Notes: generated by a model from the letters alone, not told the origin. Positions 36,166 through 45,565 are shown, numbered from the stretch's first letter. The stretch: 64,000 bases of DNA from an uncultured Eubacteriales bacterium (GCA_934446475.1 CAKSEH010000003.1:91343-155342); one strand, 5' to 3'. A program made the numbers and translations.

Positions 36166-37416
36166 ATGGAAAATATGTTAAAGGCTGCGGTTTGCGCAAA
36201 AGAACAGATTTCCTCTCTTTCAAGTGAGGAAAAAAATAAAGCCCTGAGTGCTATGGCTGATGAACTTGTAAACGAGGCTGACGGTATACTTGCAGCAAAT
36301 GACGAAGATGTCAGGGCGGCAAGGGGAAACATATCCGATGTTATGATAGACAGGCTTGCACTCAGCAGCGAACGCATAGAGGCAATGGCAAAAGGAATAA
36401 GGGAAGTCGCATTGCTTGAGGACCCTGTCGGCAAAATTCTTGAGGAACATACAAAATCAAGCGGACTCAGAGTTACAAAAGTTTCCGTTCCTTTAGGTGT
36501 TATAGCCATAATTTATGAGAGCAGACCGAATGTAACAAGCGATGCTGCGGCTCTTTGTCTTAAAAGCGGAAATGTATGTGTTTTAAGAGGCGGGAAAGAA
36601 GCATTTCGCAGTGCCAAGGCTATAGTCGACGCTATGCGAAAGGGTCTTAAATCGGTCGGCATAAGCGAAAATGCAATAAATCTTGTTACCGATACGTCAA
36701 GACAAAGCGCAACGGAACTTATGACCGCAGATAAGTATATCGACCTTTTGATACCGAGAGGCGGAAAAGGTCTTATAGACGCCTGTGTTAAAAATGCCAC
36801 GGTCCCCTGCATAGCCACCGGCACGGGAATATGTCATATTTATGTGGATAAATCGGCGGACAGAGAAAAGGCTTTGAAAATTATTGAGAACGCAAAGTGC
36901 AGCCGCCCGAGCGTGTGCAACGCAGAGGAAGTTCTGCTTGTGGATAAAAGCATTGCCGATGAATTTCTGCCCGATTTAAGAAGGACACTTGTTGATGACC
37001 GCAAGGCTAAGGGACTTGTCCCCGTGGAACTGAGACTTGACCCTATATCAAAACAAATAATTGACGGAACCCCTGCAGGCACTTTGGATTTTGATACAGA
37101 ATTTCTCGATTATATACTTGCGGTGAAATGTGTTGACGGCGTGCGGGAGGCAGTAAAACATATCGCTCTTCATTCTACGGGACACAGCGAGGCGATAATT
37201 GCAGAGGATAAGGCGGCAGCTGAGTATTTTACGAAGTCTGTTGACAGTGCTGCGGTGTATGTAAATGCGTCTACACGCTTTACCGACGGCGGCGAATTCG
37301 GTCTCGGATGTGAAATGGGAATATCCACTCAAAAGCTCCACGCAAGAGGACCTATGGGACTTAAGGAGCTTACGACTTATAAATATGTGATTTACGGTAA
37401 CGGAAATATCCGTTAG
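36166..37416 (+). CDS. proA: Gamma-glutamyl phosphate reductase
   Basis: NADPH-dependent second step of proline synthesis, 416 residues. The active-site Cys lies in [33 protein letters not shown] and [18 protein letters not shown] are the cofactor-region signatures; SHFDYxL-like [20 protein letters not shown] ends the fold. It follows proB by 1 nt, so the two are coupled. Confidence 0.97.
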   Translation: MENMLKAAVCAKEQISSLSSEEKNKALSAMADELVNEADGILAANDEDVRAARGNISDVMIDRLALSSERIEAMAKGIREVALLEDPVGKILEEHTKSSGLRVTKVSVPLGVIAIIYESRPNVTSDAAALCLKSGNVCVLRGGKEAFRSAKAIVDAMRKGLKSVGISENAINLVTDTSRQSATELMTADKYIDLLIPRGGKGLIDACVKNATVPCIATGTGICHIYVDKSADREKALKIIENAKCSRPSVCNAEEVLLVDKSIADEFLPDLRRTLVDDRKAKGLVPVELRLDPISKQIIDGTPAGTLDFDTEFLDYILAVKCVDGVREAVKHIALHSTGHSEAIIAEDKAAAEYFTKSVDSAAVYVNASTRFTDGGEFGLGCEMGISTQKLHARGPMGLKELTTYKYVIYGNGNIR

Positions 37417-37502
37417 TAAACGGTTACGGTTTTATTTATTGTCTTTTGCGGTCTTATTTGCGCCCGATTCAGTAGGGCAACATAAAAAGGAGTTTAAGTT
37501 TT

Positions 37503-38294
37503 ATGAAGTATAAATACGGATTTATAGGTTGCGGCAATATGGGTTCCGCACTTGCCCGTGCCGTCTGCGCTGCGGGATGCAGTGTGATAGTCTCCGATAA
37601 AAGCGCCGAAAAAGCAGAGGCATTTGCAGCCGAGCTTGGCTGCAGTTTCGGTACTAATTCGGAGGTTGCGGCAAACTGCGAAAAGATTTTCCTTGCGGTT
37701 AAGCCTCAGGTGATAGAGAACGCCGTAAACGAAGCGAAGGCAATTTTATGCGAAAGCAAACCGCTTTTGATAACTATGGCGGCAGGAGTAGAGATTTCCG
37801 TTATAGAAAAGCTTACAGAGGGCAAACTTCCCATTATAAGAATAATGCCCAACACTCCCGTGAGTGTGGGCAAAGGTATGGTGCTTTATTGCGGAAATTC
37901 GCTTGTCACAGATGATATGTTCAAAGACTTCGTTTATGATATGCGTTTTTCGGGAGAGCTTGACAAAATAGAAGAAAAACTGATAGACGCCGGTTGTGCG
38001 CTTTCGGGTTGCGGACCTGCATATATGTATATGTTTGCCGAAGCTCTTGCCGACGGTGCCGTTGCCTGCGGTCTTCCGAGAGATAAGGCTGCAAAATACG
38101 CTGCGGCAACAATGGCAGGCTCTGCCGCACTCCTTTTAAATTCAAATAAAAATCCCGGAGCTTTAAAGGATGCCGTATGCTCCCCCGGAGGAACTACGAT
38201 TATGGGCGTAAAAGCTCTTGAGGACGGCGGTCTGAGGGCTGCCGCTATGAATGCCGTTATAGAAGCCTTTAAAAGAAATAAAGAGCTTATGTAA
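37503..38294 (+). CDS. proC: Pyrroline-5-carboxylate reductase
   Basis: Final NAD(P)H-dependent step of proline synthesis, 263 residues. The Rossmann motif is YGFIGCGNMGSALARAV, followed by LAVKPQVIENAV, IIRIMPNTPVSVGKGMVLYC, SGCGPAYMYMFAEALADGAV and SPGGTTIMGVKALEDGGLR. It lies 86 bp after proA on the same strand with AAAAGGAG before the ATG. The complete proline pathway is thus clustered. Confidence 0.96.
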   Translation: MKYKYGFIGCGNMGSALARAVCAAGCSVIVSDKSAEKAEAFAAELGCSFGTNSEVAANCEKIFLAVKPQVIENAVNEAKAILCESKPLLITMAAGVEISVIEKLTEGKLPIIRIMPNTPVSVGKGMVLYCGNSLVTDDMFKDFVYDMRFSGELDKIEEKLIDAGCALSGCGPAYMYMFAEALADGAVACGLPRDKAAKYAAATMAGSAALLLNSNKNPGALKDAVCSPGGTTIMGVKALEDGGLRAAAMNAVIEAFKRNKELM

Positions 38295-38418
38295 TAAAAA
38301 TTCGCTTTAAAATTTTAAGTTTCGGTGCTTAAAAAGGCTTTTGCCGTTTGCCGAATAAGAGTAAACACATTTTTTCACTTTGAAAAATGTCTTTAAACCG
38401 AAAATTGTCTTAAAAAAT

Positions 38419-38456
38419 AAGAGTGACTGCTTAACACAGTCACTCTTTGGCTTTTT
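38419..38456. terminator. Bidirectional terminator between proC and hsp20
   Basis: AAGAGTGACTG pairs with CAGTCACTCTT. A T-rich run follows on both strands, serving the two convergent genes. Confidence 0.85.
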
Positions 38457-38465
38457 GTTAATATC

Positions 38466-38921
38466 TTATTCGATTTCAAGATGTTTTGATTCGGGCAATG
38501 CTTCTTCTTTCTTGGGCATAGTAAGGGTCAGAACACCGTTATCGTATTTCGCCTTTATTTTGTCAGCCTCAACGCCGGACACATCAAACTGGCGTGAATA
38601 CCTGCCGTAAGAACGCTCAGAGCGGATGTACTTATCCTTTTCTTTAACCTTCTTTTCACTGTTGCGCTCTGCGCTTAGTGTCAGCGTATCACCCGAAATA
38701 TCAAGGTGAATATCCTTTTTATCAAATCCGGGCAGGTCGGCTTCAAGAATATAGTTCTTGCCGTCGTCACGGATATCGGTCTTAAATTCTGCTATATCAC
38801 CGTTTGCAAAGAAACCGCCGAACGGATCCGCAAAGAATGATTTTTCAAAATCTTCCATTTCCTTAAAGGGATTATAAGCTGATATATGATTGTTTCTGTT
38901 AAAAGGTCTGAGTTCAAACAT
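38466..38921 (-). CDS. Hsp20/alpha-crystallin small heat-shock protein
   Basis: ATP-independent holdase chaperone, 151 residues. The N-terminal region carries FNPFKEMEDFE-like YNPFKEMEDFEKSFF. The alpha-crystallin domain contains DIRDDGKNYILEADLPGFDK and LTLSAERNS. It closes with VEADKIKAKYDNGVLTLTMP, where the AxxxNGVL motif is clear. GGAGG precedes the ATG. A perfect CIRCE lies 210 bp upstream, implying HrcA-controlled heat-shock induction. Confidence 0.96.
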   Translation of the reverse strand: MFELRPFNRNNHISAYNPFKEMEDFEKSFFADPFGGFFANGDIAEFKTDIRDDGKNYILEADLPGFDKKDIHLDISGDTLTLSAERNSEKKVKEKDKYIRSERSYGRYSRQFDVSGVEADKIKAKYDNGVLTLTMPKKEEALPESKHLEIE

Positions 38922-39130
38922 AAATAATACCTCCGAAATTTAAATTATATTTTAATGCATCTTAATTCGGTTCCTGTTTCTTTCCTGAACCGAATCACAA
39001 GCGGACTGCTGATTTATCGAGCCCATTTCAAAGCACCTTCTGTTTTTTATTGTCTCTTTTCTTTCGACAATTATATTATATACGGCGAAATCGTATATTG
39101 TGTTTCACTTTTGTTAACATTTTGTGAATA

Positions 39131-39157
39131 TTAGCACTCTTACTGATAGAGTGCTAA
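39131..39157. promoter_or_regulatory. CIRCE operator (HrcA binding site)
   Basis: TTAGCACTC, 9 nt, GAGTGCTAA: a perfect match to the CIRCE consensus. It lies between divergent hsp20 (minus) and a DMT transporter (plus), 14 bp upstream of the transporter -35. Control of hsp20 is the natural reading, but the element could affect both. Confidence 0.93.
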
Positions 39158-39170
39158 TATAAAAATCCTG

Positions 39171-39199
39171 TTGCAGTTTCGGCGGGTTTTTGGTAAAAT
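39171..39199 (+). promoter_or_regulatory. Promoter for the DMT transporter
   Basis: TTGCAG (39171-39176), 17-bp spacer, TAAAAT (39194-39199). Confidence 0.65.
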
Positions 39200-39231
39200 A
39201 ATACGGTATTGATTTGTTTTGGTGGTTTTGT

Positions 39232-40134
39232 ATGAATAAAGGAAAAATTACAGGTACTATCGCCGCTTTGCTGGCAAATGTTATATTCGGATTCAGCTTT
39301 CTTTTTTCAAAGGCGGCTCTTAAAATCGCTCATCCGCTTATCATTCTTTCTGTCAGGTTCACAGTATCCTTTGCGGCTTTAAGCATTCTCCTTGCAGCCG
39401 GGGTTTTTAAAGTAAAAATTAAGGGTAAAAAGGCGGGAAATCTTATTCTTATGAGTATAGCGCAGCCGCTCTTATATTTCCTTTTTGAGCTTTACGGACT
39501 TAAATTTACATCTTCGGCGATATCGGGAATAATAATTGCCCTTGTGCCGGTAGGAGTAACACTTATGTCCGGCGTGATTTTAAAAGAGAGACCGACTGCC
39601 GCACAAATAATATTTTCGATTATTTCTCTTTTAGGTGTGGCAGCTGTCAGTTTGATCTCAAATGACGGTTCGAAAAACCGCATTGTCGGGATAGTTCTCC
39701 TCTTCGCAGCCGTTGCTTCTTCCTGCGTATTTAATCTTTTAAGCCGCAAATGTTCGGAGAGTTTTTCTGTGTTTGAAAGAACTTATTTTATGTTTCTTAT
39801 TTCTGCGATAGGGTTTAACATTATATCGCTTGCGGTTTTACGGAGCGGATATTTCGAGGGAATCAAAGCCGCATTTTCAAGTGCACAGTTTATAATTTCG
39901 GAAGGGTATCTTGCACTTCTGTCATCGGTGGGTGCTTTTATGCTTTATAACTACTCTACTTCAAAGATAACGGCGATATGTTCGTCTTCGTTTTCAAATA
40001 TAATAACGGTCATATCCGTTTTGGCGGGAGTTTTTATACTGAAAGAGGAATTTTCGCCCTTGCAGTTTGTTTTATGTATCCCCGTTATAGTAGGTGTGTT
40101 CGGCGTTAATATTTCAGGAGCTAAGAAGGAATAG
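39232..40134 (+). CDS. EamA/DMT-family transporter
   Basis: 300 residues from the ATG at 39232, preceded by GGTGG. About ten hydrophobic helices form two EamA halves: LLANVIFGFSFLFSKAAL and SLLGVAAVSLISN in the first half, LLSSVGAFMLYNYSTSKI and ITVISVLAGVFILKEEFSP in the second. Likely exports a small metabolite; the substrate is unknown. The promoter and neighbouring CIRCE are described separately. Confidence 0.9.
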   Translation: MNKGKITGTIAALLANVIFGFSFLFSKAALKIAHPLIILSVRFTVSFAALSILLAAGVFKVKIKGKKAGNLILMSIAQPLLYFLFELYGLKFTSSAISGIIIALVPVGVTLMSGVILKERPTAAQIIFSIISLLGVAAVSLISNDGSKNRIVGIVLLFAAVASSCVFNLLSRKCSESFSVFERTYFMFLISAIGFNIISLAVLRSGYFEGIKAAFSSAQFIISEGYLALLSSVGAFMLYNYSTSKITAICSSSFSNIITVISVLAGVFILKEEFSPLQFVLCIPVIVGVFGVNISGAKKE

Positions 40135-40136
40135 TA

Positions 40137-40646
40137 TTGAAAAGTAAAGAAAATATTTCCTGTTGTTTTACGGGCTACAGACCGGCAAAATTTCCGTTTG
40201 CTTTGTCTTACGGTAAAAAAGAATATACCGATTTTGAAAATTCACTTATAAAAGAGGTTTTTTCGGCTTACGGCTTCGGCTGCCGCAGATTTTACAGCGG
40301 AATGGCTATGGGGTTTGATATTATAGCTGCCGAAACGGTTCTTGAGTTAAAGCGTATTAAACCCGATGTTTCGCTTTGCTGCGCAATTCCGTTTAGAGGT
40401 CAGAATAATTCTTATTCTGCCGACTGGAATGAAAGGTATAATAAAATATTAGAACTTGCCGATGAAATCATTTATGTGTGCGACGGATACAGCAGAGGCT
40501 GTTATGCTAAAAGAAATAAATATATGGTGGATAACAGCGATGTTGTCATCACTTGGTTTGACGGCAGACCCGGCGGAACCGCAAATACCGTCAAATATGC
40601 AAAAGATATAGGCAGAGCCGTTATAAACCTTTTTCACTTGACTTAA
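40137..40646 (+). CDS. YpsA/DUF1273-like SLOG family protein
   Basis: 169 residues, TTG start with AAGGAA upstream, 2 bp after the transporter. Family marks are CCFTGYRPAKFPF, FYSGMAMGFDIIAAETVLEL, CCAIPFRGQ, and the nucleotide-binding ADEIIYVCDGYSRGCYAKRNKYMV followed by DGRPGGTANTVKYA. SLOG proteins bind nucleotide-derived ligands; YpsA affects cell division in Bacillus. The exact role here is unknown. Confidence 0.85.
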   Translation: MKSKENISCCFTGYRPAKFPFALSYGKKEYTDFENSLIKEVFSAYGFGCRRFYSGMAMGFDIIAAETVLELKRIKPDVSLCCAIPFRGQNNSYSADWNERYNKILELADEIIYVCDGYSRGCYAKRNKYMVDNSDVVITWFDGRPGGTANTVKYAKDIGRAVINLFHLT

Positions 40647-40966
40647 AAGGCAGGTGAAAACGCTCCTCTTCGGTCAGACTCGGATTATTTTTGCTTGGCT
40701 TCGGTTTGACGGCAATCGAACCTGCTGCAGTTTCGGATTTTGCCTGATAAGTGATGTTTTTATAAACTAACGCAGATGTCCTCCTCCTTAAAAAGCGGGT
40801 TCCGTTTCGATCTTTGAATCGGGAGATTACATCCCTACATCAAACCTTTGTGAGCTAACATTTCTTTGCGTGTCCTGCAATCAGTCGCAAGCCCTGCTCT
40901 TTGCAAGGAAAGCAGAGCGTTGCTCCGATTTAAAACATTTCAAGGAAAACATTAACATTTTGGCAA
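40647..40966. other. Gene-free gap with dispersed-repeat copy
   Basis: No open frame with a ribosome binding site was found. It holds one copy of an 82-bp dispersed repeat (40855-40936) and ends at the promoter of the XRE gene. The first 200 bases show no recognisable element. Confidence 0.5.
40855..40936. repeat. Dispersed 82-bp repeat, copy A
   Basis: About 83% identical by eye to 62647-62728. It shares long blocks such as CTTTGCGTG, GTCGCAAG and AAAGCAGAG. Both copies are intergenic and directly oriented. The orientation of the element is unknown. Confidence 0.7.
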
Positions 40967-40995
40967 TTGATTTTTTTTAAGATTTAGGGTATAAT
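40967..40995 (+). promoter_or_regulatory. Promoter for the XRE membrane protein
   Basis: TTGATT (40967-40972), 17-bp spacer, TATAAT (40990-40995). Confidence 0.7.
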
Positions 40996-41040
40996 CGTTT
41001 TATCTACTGTGAGTAGAGTTTATTAACAGGGTATAAGGTG

Positions 41041-41640
41041 ATGAATTTTGTTATGACGGAAGAAACGCTGCGTGAGAACTTTGCGCATAATTTGAGCAGC
41101 TATCGCCGCCGTGCAGGTATGACGCAACTTGAGCTCGCTCAGAAGCTGAATTATTCTGATAAATCCATCTCTAAATGGGAGAGGGGAGACGGGCTTCCCG
41201 ATCTTCCTATGGTGATGACGATAGCTGATTTGTTCGGTGTTACCGTTAATGATATGATAAGCGGCAAAGAGGTAAAGAAACCGTTTTTATTCCACAACAA
41301 ATTTGTTGTAACACTGCTTTCTGTGGGAATAGTGTGGCTTGTTGCAACAATAGCTTTTCTCTTTCTCGTGCTCTTTGTTCCGGGTTCATTCCGCCCGTGG
41401 CTGTTCTTTATTTATGCAATTCCGGTAAGCGGTATAGTCTTTTTGGTTCTTTCAACCTGCTGGTGGAATAAGATTTGCAGTTTTATAGCCACTTCCATAA
41501 TAGTTTGGTCGGTGCCTCTTGGGATAGTTTTAACAGCCTATAATGTCCACCTGATAGGTCTTATATTTATAATTTCGGCTATAATTCAGATTTTAATAGT
41601 TTTCGGTTTTCTTATAAGAAAGACAGATAAACACAAATAA
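41041..41640 (+). CDS. XRE-family regulator with a membrane domain
   Basis: 199 residues. The N-terminal Cro/CI helix-turn-helix (NLSSYRRRAGMTQLELAQKL, DKSISKWERGDGLPDL) is followed from about residue 85 by four hydrophobic helices. It probably is a membrane-tethered transcription factor of the kind common in Firmicutes. The ATG at 41053 is an alternative start, since AAGGTG overlaps the first ATG. The signal it senses is unknown. Confidence 0.85.
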   Translation: MNFVMTEETLRENFAHNLSSYRRRAGMTQLELAQKLNYSDKSISKWERGDGLPDLPMVMTIADLFGVTVNDMISGKEVKKPFLFHNKFVVTLLSVGIVWLVATIAFLFLVLFVPGSFRPWLFFIYAIPVSGIVFLVLSTCWWNKICSFIATSIIVWSVPLGIVLTAYNVHLIGLIFIISAIIQILIVFGFLIRKTDKHK

Positions 41641-41666
41641 CAATTATAATGGCTATTGTATTGTCT

Positions 41667-41711
41667 AAGCCGATAAAATCGGCTTGTCGAAACAATTTTT
41701 GATGTTTCGAC
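41667..41711. other. Two adjacent hairpins
   Basis: AAGCCGAT/ATCGGCTT (41667-41685) is followed directly by TCGAAACA/TGTTTCGA (about 41687-41710). They could stall or stop transcription ahead of the stronger terminator at 41747. Confidence 0.5.
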
Positions 41712-41746
41712 ATTCTATAATCATTATCATAGATAACATAAAAACC

Positions 41747-41784
41747 AACGCCGCATTGTGAGTTGATCCACAATGCGGCGTTTT
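41747..41784. terminator. Terminator between convergent genes
   Basis: ACGCCGCATTGTG pairs with CACAATGCGGCGT, followed by T on the plus strand and, on the minus strand, by a GGTTTTTATG tract. It serves the XRE and G5/3D genes. Confidence 0.85.
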
Positions 41785-41807
41785 AAGTTTAAGTTTTATC
41801 TGTCAGT

Positions 41808-42887
41808 TTACGGGAGGAAATAAATTTCAACATTTCTTCTTCCGAAAGAACTGCACGCACTCTTTGACGGGAAGAACAGGTCAACATTTGTAGGTCTTGA
41901 TTTAATAAATCCGCCTGTATCCGCCGCAACGGCATATCCGTATATAAATTTACCGTCACTTGATTTAATATAAAGCTTTGTTCCGTAAGGTATTATTTTG
42001 GGGTTTACCGCTATATATCCGGGCTGAGGAGCAACTCCCGTTGCACAGTTGTGTCCGGTATATGTGTAAGCCGTGGCCTGAACGGTCGTATGCTTTAAAT
42101 AATTAACCGGAACACCGTTTGAGTCAAGCTCTATAGAGTAAGGCGGCGTAAGGGTAGATATTGTCTTAACGGTATCTGCCGTAGTTACCGCTTTTGCCTT
42201 CGGAACGGCGGTTCCTATCAAATTCTTGCCGTTAACTGCCGCAGAGAGGGTCACTATATCGTTTACGGTAGTCTCCATTGTTATGCCGTTTACTACCTTT
42301 GCCGTATAGTTTACCTGGCGTACACCGTCTTTTCCCGCAAGAACCGTATTTACGCCCTTCGACTGAGTCTCGGTATAAACCGTTTCCATAGAACAGGGTA
42401 TAGCCTCCGTATAGCTTCCAGTGACATAATCTATATCCGTATAATCTATATATGTTGTTTTGGATATCTTTTTATCTGCCGACGGTTCGACCATATCGTG
42501 CTCGCCAAGATTGAATCCTGCGAGGTTGAGTATTTCTTCAACCGTTGATTCAACCGTTTTTACCGTAACCGTTTTGTCTCCTACGGTAATATATACCGGG
42601 AATGTGTAAGCAATACTGACATCTATTCTGTTTTTTGTTGCGGATGTGCTCATCACTTTGTATTCTTTCTTTATTCCGGCGCATCCGAGAGCTGCCTTAA
42701 CGTCACCCGTCATTGTCCTCACGGTGTAGGTTTTTACACCGTCCGATATATTGACTGTTTTAGCGACTGCATTTAATACTACCGTTGTACAAATTATTGC
42801 AATACAGGATATAACAGCGGTCAAAGCGTGGCTCTTAAACAATACTTTTCGTATCTTAAGCGAAAGCTTTGCTACATTTTCTATCAT
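41808..42887 (-). CDS. Cell-wall hydrolase-like protein with DUF348, G5 and 3D domains (YabE/RpfB-like)
   Basis: 359 residues from the ATG at 42887 after AAAAGGAG. A signal anchor (HALTAVISCIAIICTTVVLN) is followed by two DUF348 repeats (VKTYTVRTMTGDVKAALGC, KTVTVKTVESTVEEILNLAG). A G5 domain (about 200-240) follows, then a C-terminal 3D domain with AVNPKIIPYGTKLYI, VAADTGGFIKSRPTNVDLFF, carrying the acidic residues of the lytic-transglycosylase barrel. Relatives are YabE of Bacillus and Rpf-like proteins that remodel peptidoglycan. Confidence 0.92.
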   Translation of the reverse strand: MIENVAKLSLKIRKVLFKSHALTAVISCIAIICTTVVLNAVAKTVNISDGVKTYTVRTMTGDVKAALGCAGIKKEYKVMSTSATKNRIDVSIAYTFPVYITVGDKTVTVKTVESTVEEILNLAGFNLGEHDMVEPSADKKISKTTYIDYTDIDYVTGSYTEAIPCSMETVYTETQSKGVNTVLAGKDGVRQVNYTAKVVNGITMETTVNDIVTLSAAVNGKNLIGTAVPKAKAVTTADTVKTISTLTPPYSIELDSNGVPVNYLKHTTVQATAYTYTGHNCATGVAPQPGYIAVNPKIIPYGTKLYIKSSDGKFIYGYAVAADTGGFIKSRPTNVDLFFPSKSACSSFGRRNVEIYFLP

Positions 42888-43274
42888 CCGATAACTCCTT
42901 TTCAAATAACAGTATTCCCAAAATTATGCATTGTAATACTGCTTTTTTCGAGCTGCGTTATATTATATGCATCAAAAAAACCGATGTCAACCTCTAAAAT
43001 ACAAACGGTTTTATACAAAATGCACAACTGTTTTGAAAAAAACAAAAAGTTACAAATTTGTTACCTTTGGATTTTGAGGTTTAAATGACAAATAATGTCA
43101 TTTAGCTTGTGCAAATCGACAATTTTAGCAACCGAAGCCTTTGCTGCCTTGCGGCGGCGCCCGTTTTGTGCCTGTATATGCCTATATATTATATTATGTG
43201 TGTTTGTGTCGTCTGAGTACTAAGGGGGTGGAATACGCTGTTTATAAAAAAATTCATAATTTATAAAAAAACAC
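42888..43274. other. Divergent intergenic region
   Basis: No gene seen. It contains the promoter of the G5/3D gene (42962-42990), an imperfectly spaced palindrome AAATGACA/TGTCATTT (43084-43104), a GC-rich island near 43140-43180 and AT-rich DNA up to the pyrR promoter. Confidence 0.5.
42962..42990 (-). promoter_or_regulatory. Consensus sigma-A promoter for the G5/3D gene
   Basis: On the minus strand perfect TTGACA (42985-42990), 17-bp spacer, perfect TATAAT (42962-42967). Confidence 0.88.
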
Positions 43275-43303
43275 TTTACAAATTAAGTCGAATATGGTAT
43301 GAT
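43275..43303 (+). promoter_or_regulatory. Promoter for pyrR
   Basis: TTTACA (43275-43280), 17-bp spacer, TATGAT (43298-43303), just upstream of the PyrR attenuator leader. Confidence 0.75.
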
Positions 43304-43323
43304 ATACGAGGTTTAAGAAATAT

Positions 43324-43427
43324 CCTTTAAGTTCGGTACAGAGATGCCGGTAAGGTGTTATATGATTTTCCGTTTAATAACGGGAATATTGTGTTAATGT
43401 CCGCCGTGCATCCGCACGGCGTTTTTT
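43324..43427 (+). promoter_or_regulatory. PyrR-binding transcription attenuator
   Basis: The leader holds a candidate PyrR binding loop at 43324-43354 (CCTT...CGG stem, TACAGAGATG loop, CCGGTAAGG return). Downstream is an intrinsic terminator: CGCCGTGC (43402-43409) pairs with GCACGGCG (43414-43421), followed by six T. When UMP/UTP is high, PyrR binding would favour termination before pyrR and the uracil permease. Confidence 0.75.
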
Positions 43428-43446
43428 ATCGTCAAGGAGGATTCCC

Positions 43447-43983
43447 GTGGCTGAGTATAAAGCAACTATAATGGATGAGGCGGCTGTAGGAAGAGCCATA
43501 AGGCGCATTTCTCACGAAATAATCGAAAAAAACAGCGGCTGTAAGAATATTTGCATAGTCGGCATAAAGCGCAGAGGAATTCCGATCGCAAAATCGATAG
43601 TTTCAAATATTAAGACTATTGAAAATGAAGATGTAAGCTTCGGAATGCTTGATATAACGTTTTACAGGGATGATTTAAGGCATATCAGCGCCGACCCCGT
43701 GCTTCACGATTCAAACATACCGTTTGATATAAACGGTAAAACGGTTGTTTTGGTCGACGATGTCCTTTATACGGGGAGAACTGCCAGAGCCGCTATGGAT
43801 GCTCTTATGAGTCACGGCAGGCCTGCTGCAGTGCAGCTTGCGGTTCTTGTAGACAGAGGCCACAGAGAACTCCCGATAAGGGGCGATTATGTGGGGAAAA
43901 ATGTACCTACATCAAAAACTGAGCATATATGCGTTAAGATCCCGCCGTTTGACGATAAGGTTTCTGTCGAGCTTTTCGGTTAA
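43447..43983 (+). CDS. pyrR: Bifunctional pyr operon attenuator / uracil phosphoribosyltransferase PyrR
   Basis: Senses UMP/UTP, binds the pyr mRNA leader and also converts uracil and PRPP to UMP. 178 residues, GTG start after CAAGGAGG. The PRPP motif is [20 protein letters not shown]. The opening [19 protein letters not shown] and the [20 protein letters not shown] block are diagnostic for PyrR. The attenuator in front indicates autoregulation. Confidence 0.97.
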   Translation: MAEYKATIMDEAAVGRAIRRISHEIIEKNSGCKNICIVGIKRRGIPIAKSIVSNIKTIENEDVSFGMLDITFYRDDLRHISADPVLHDSNIPFDINGKTVVLVDDVLYTGRTARAAMDALMSHGRPAAVQLAVLVDRGHRELPIRGDYVGKNVPTSKTEHICVKIPPFDDKVSVELFG

Positions 43984-44098
43984 CAGTAAAACTTACAAAA
44001 GGATAAAAGACTTAAAAGCTTAGGTTAAATCGGGGAGACCCGTTTTGATAAATTTATATTAATTTGCACCCGTGTGTGCAAGATATGGAGGAAAAAAT

Positions 44099-45487
44099 AT
44101 GAAATTAACCTATGGCGTAAATGATAAGCCGAAATTCGGCCATATCATTATTTTCGCACTTCAGCAGTTGCTTGCTATTCTAGCGGCAACAATTGCGGTT
44201 CCGGCTGTTGTAAACAGCAATGATGCCGTTAAGCAAATGATAGCGAACGGCGGAACTCCTATGTCGCAGTCTGCAGCTCTTTTCGGTGCAGGCGTCGGAA
44301 CAATAGTATATCTTCTCTTTACAAAGTTCAGAAGTCCGGCTTTCTTAGGTTCAGCCTTTGCATTCATAGGTTCGATGCTCGCAGCGTTTGCAGGCGCCGT
44401 TTCAATGCAGGTAGGATACCTCGGTCTTATAATAGGTGCTTTCTTTGCGGGTCTTGTATATGTTGTAATTGCAATTGTAGTTAAACTTGTAGGTGTTAAG
44501 TGGGTAAATAAGCTTATGCCGGCTGTTGTAATAGGACCTACAGTTGCAATAATCGGTCTTTCACTCGCAGGTAATGCAGTGGGAGACGCAGTAGGGGTTA
44601 AGGCTGTAGACGGCGCATTCACGATGAATCTTCACTCAGCTCTCTGCCTTATCTGTGCTATTGTCACACTCCTTGTTGTAACTCTTTGCTCGGTTTACGG
44701 CAAAAAAATGGCTAAGCTCATCCCTTTCATCATAGGTATCGTCGCAGGATACGCTGTTGCGGCCGTCTTCACTTTAATAGGAAACAGCGCAAATATTGAG
44801 GCTATGAAAATAATAGATTTCTCGCTCTTTAACAATATGCAGTGGTATCCCGACTTCACATTTGTCGAAGCGATCAAGGGCTTTAAGGGAATAGACGGCG
44901 CTTATATAGGTACTGTTGCGGTTGCTTACATACCGGTTGCGTTTGTTGTTTTCGCAGAGCACATAGCGGACCACAAAAACCTTTCATCCATTATCGAAAA
45001 AGATTTGCTTGAGGATCCGGGTCTTTCAAGAACTCTTCTCGGTGACGGCGTAGGTTCTATGGCAGGTGCAATGTTCGGCGGATGCCCGAACACCACATAC
45101 GGTGAGTCTGTAGGATGCGTTGCAATAACCGGCAATGCTTCCATAGTTACAATACTTGCAACTGCAATACTTGCAATCGCAGCGTCCTTCGTTGCTCCGT
45201 TCGTAACTTTCCTTGCAACTATTCCTTCCTGCGTAATGGGCGGTGTGTGCATTTCGCTCTATGGATTTATAGCTGTATCGGGTCTTAAGATGCTCCAGAA
45301 GGTTGACCTTGACGATAACAAAAACCTCTTTGTTGCCTCAGTTATCCTTATCTGCGGTATAGGCGGTATGACGCTTAAGTTCGGCAAGGTAACTCTTACC
45401 GAAGTTGCAACGGCTTTGATCCTCGGAATAATCTTCAATGTTGTTCTTTCGGGAAAGAACAACAAGGCCGAAGAAAAGGCTGAATAA
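44099..45487 (+). CDS. uraA: Uracil permease (NCS2 family)
   Basis: 462 residues from the ATG at 44099 after TGGAGG. Roughly fourteen hydrophobic segments; FAEHIADHKNLSSIIEKDLL and GVGSMAGAMFGGCPNTTYGE carry the conserved substrate-binding Glu and Asn/Thr region of UraA/PyrP. Cotranscription with pyrR supports uracil over xanthine as substrate. A short CGGG-GAGA-CCCG hairpin with T residues (about 44031-44046) precedes it and might attenuate. Confidence 0.93.
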   Translation: MKLTYGVNDKPKFGHIIIFALQQLLAILAATIAVPAVVNSNDAVKQMIANGGTPMSQSAALFGAGVGTIVYLLFTKFRSPAFLGSAFAFIGSMLAAFAGAVSMQVGYLGLIIGAFFAGLVYVVIAIVVKLVGVKWVNKLMPAVVIGPTVAIIGLSLAGNAVGDAVGVKAVDGAFTMNLHSALCLICAIVTLLVVTLCSVYGKKMAKLIPFIIGIVAGYAVAAVFTLIGNSANIEAMKIIDFSLFNNMQWYPDFTFVEAIKGFKGIDGAYIGTVAVAYIPVAFVVFAEHIADHKNLSSIIEKDLLEDPGLSRTLLGDGVGSMAGAMFGGCPNTTYGESVGCVAITGNASIVTILATAILAIAASFVAPFVTFLATIPSCVMGGVCISLYGFIAVSGLKMLQKVDLDDNKNLFVASVILICGIGGMTLKFGKVTLTEVATALILGIIFNVVLSGKNNKAEEKAE

Positions 45488-45507
45488 TAAGTTAGTATTA
45501 AATTTAA

Positions 45508-45546
45508 GTCTCGGGCACTAAGGCGCCCGGGACTTTATTTTTTCGG
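45508..45546 (+). terminator. Terminator of the pyrR operon
   Basis: GTCTCGGGC pairs with GCCCGGGAC (one G-T pair), followed by TTTATTTTTT. Confidence 0.88.
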
Positions 45547-45565
45547 CGGCTTTGATTTATAACCC

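Noticed and set aside
44031..44046. Second PyrR attenuator before the uracil permease
   Set aside because: A small CGGG/CCCG hairpin with T residues exists, but no CAGAG binding loop precedes it.
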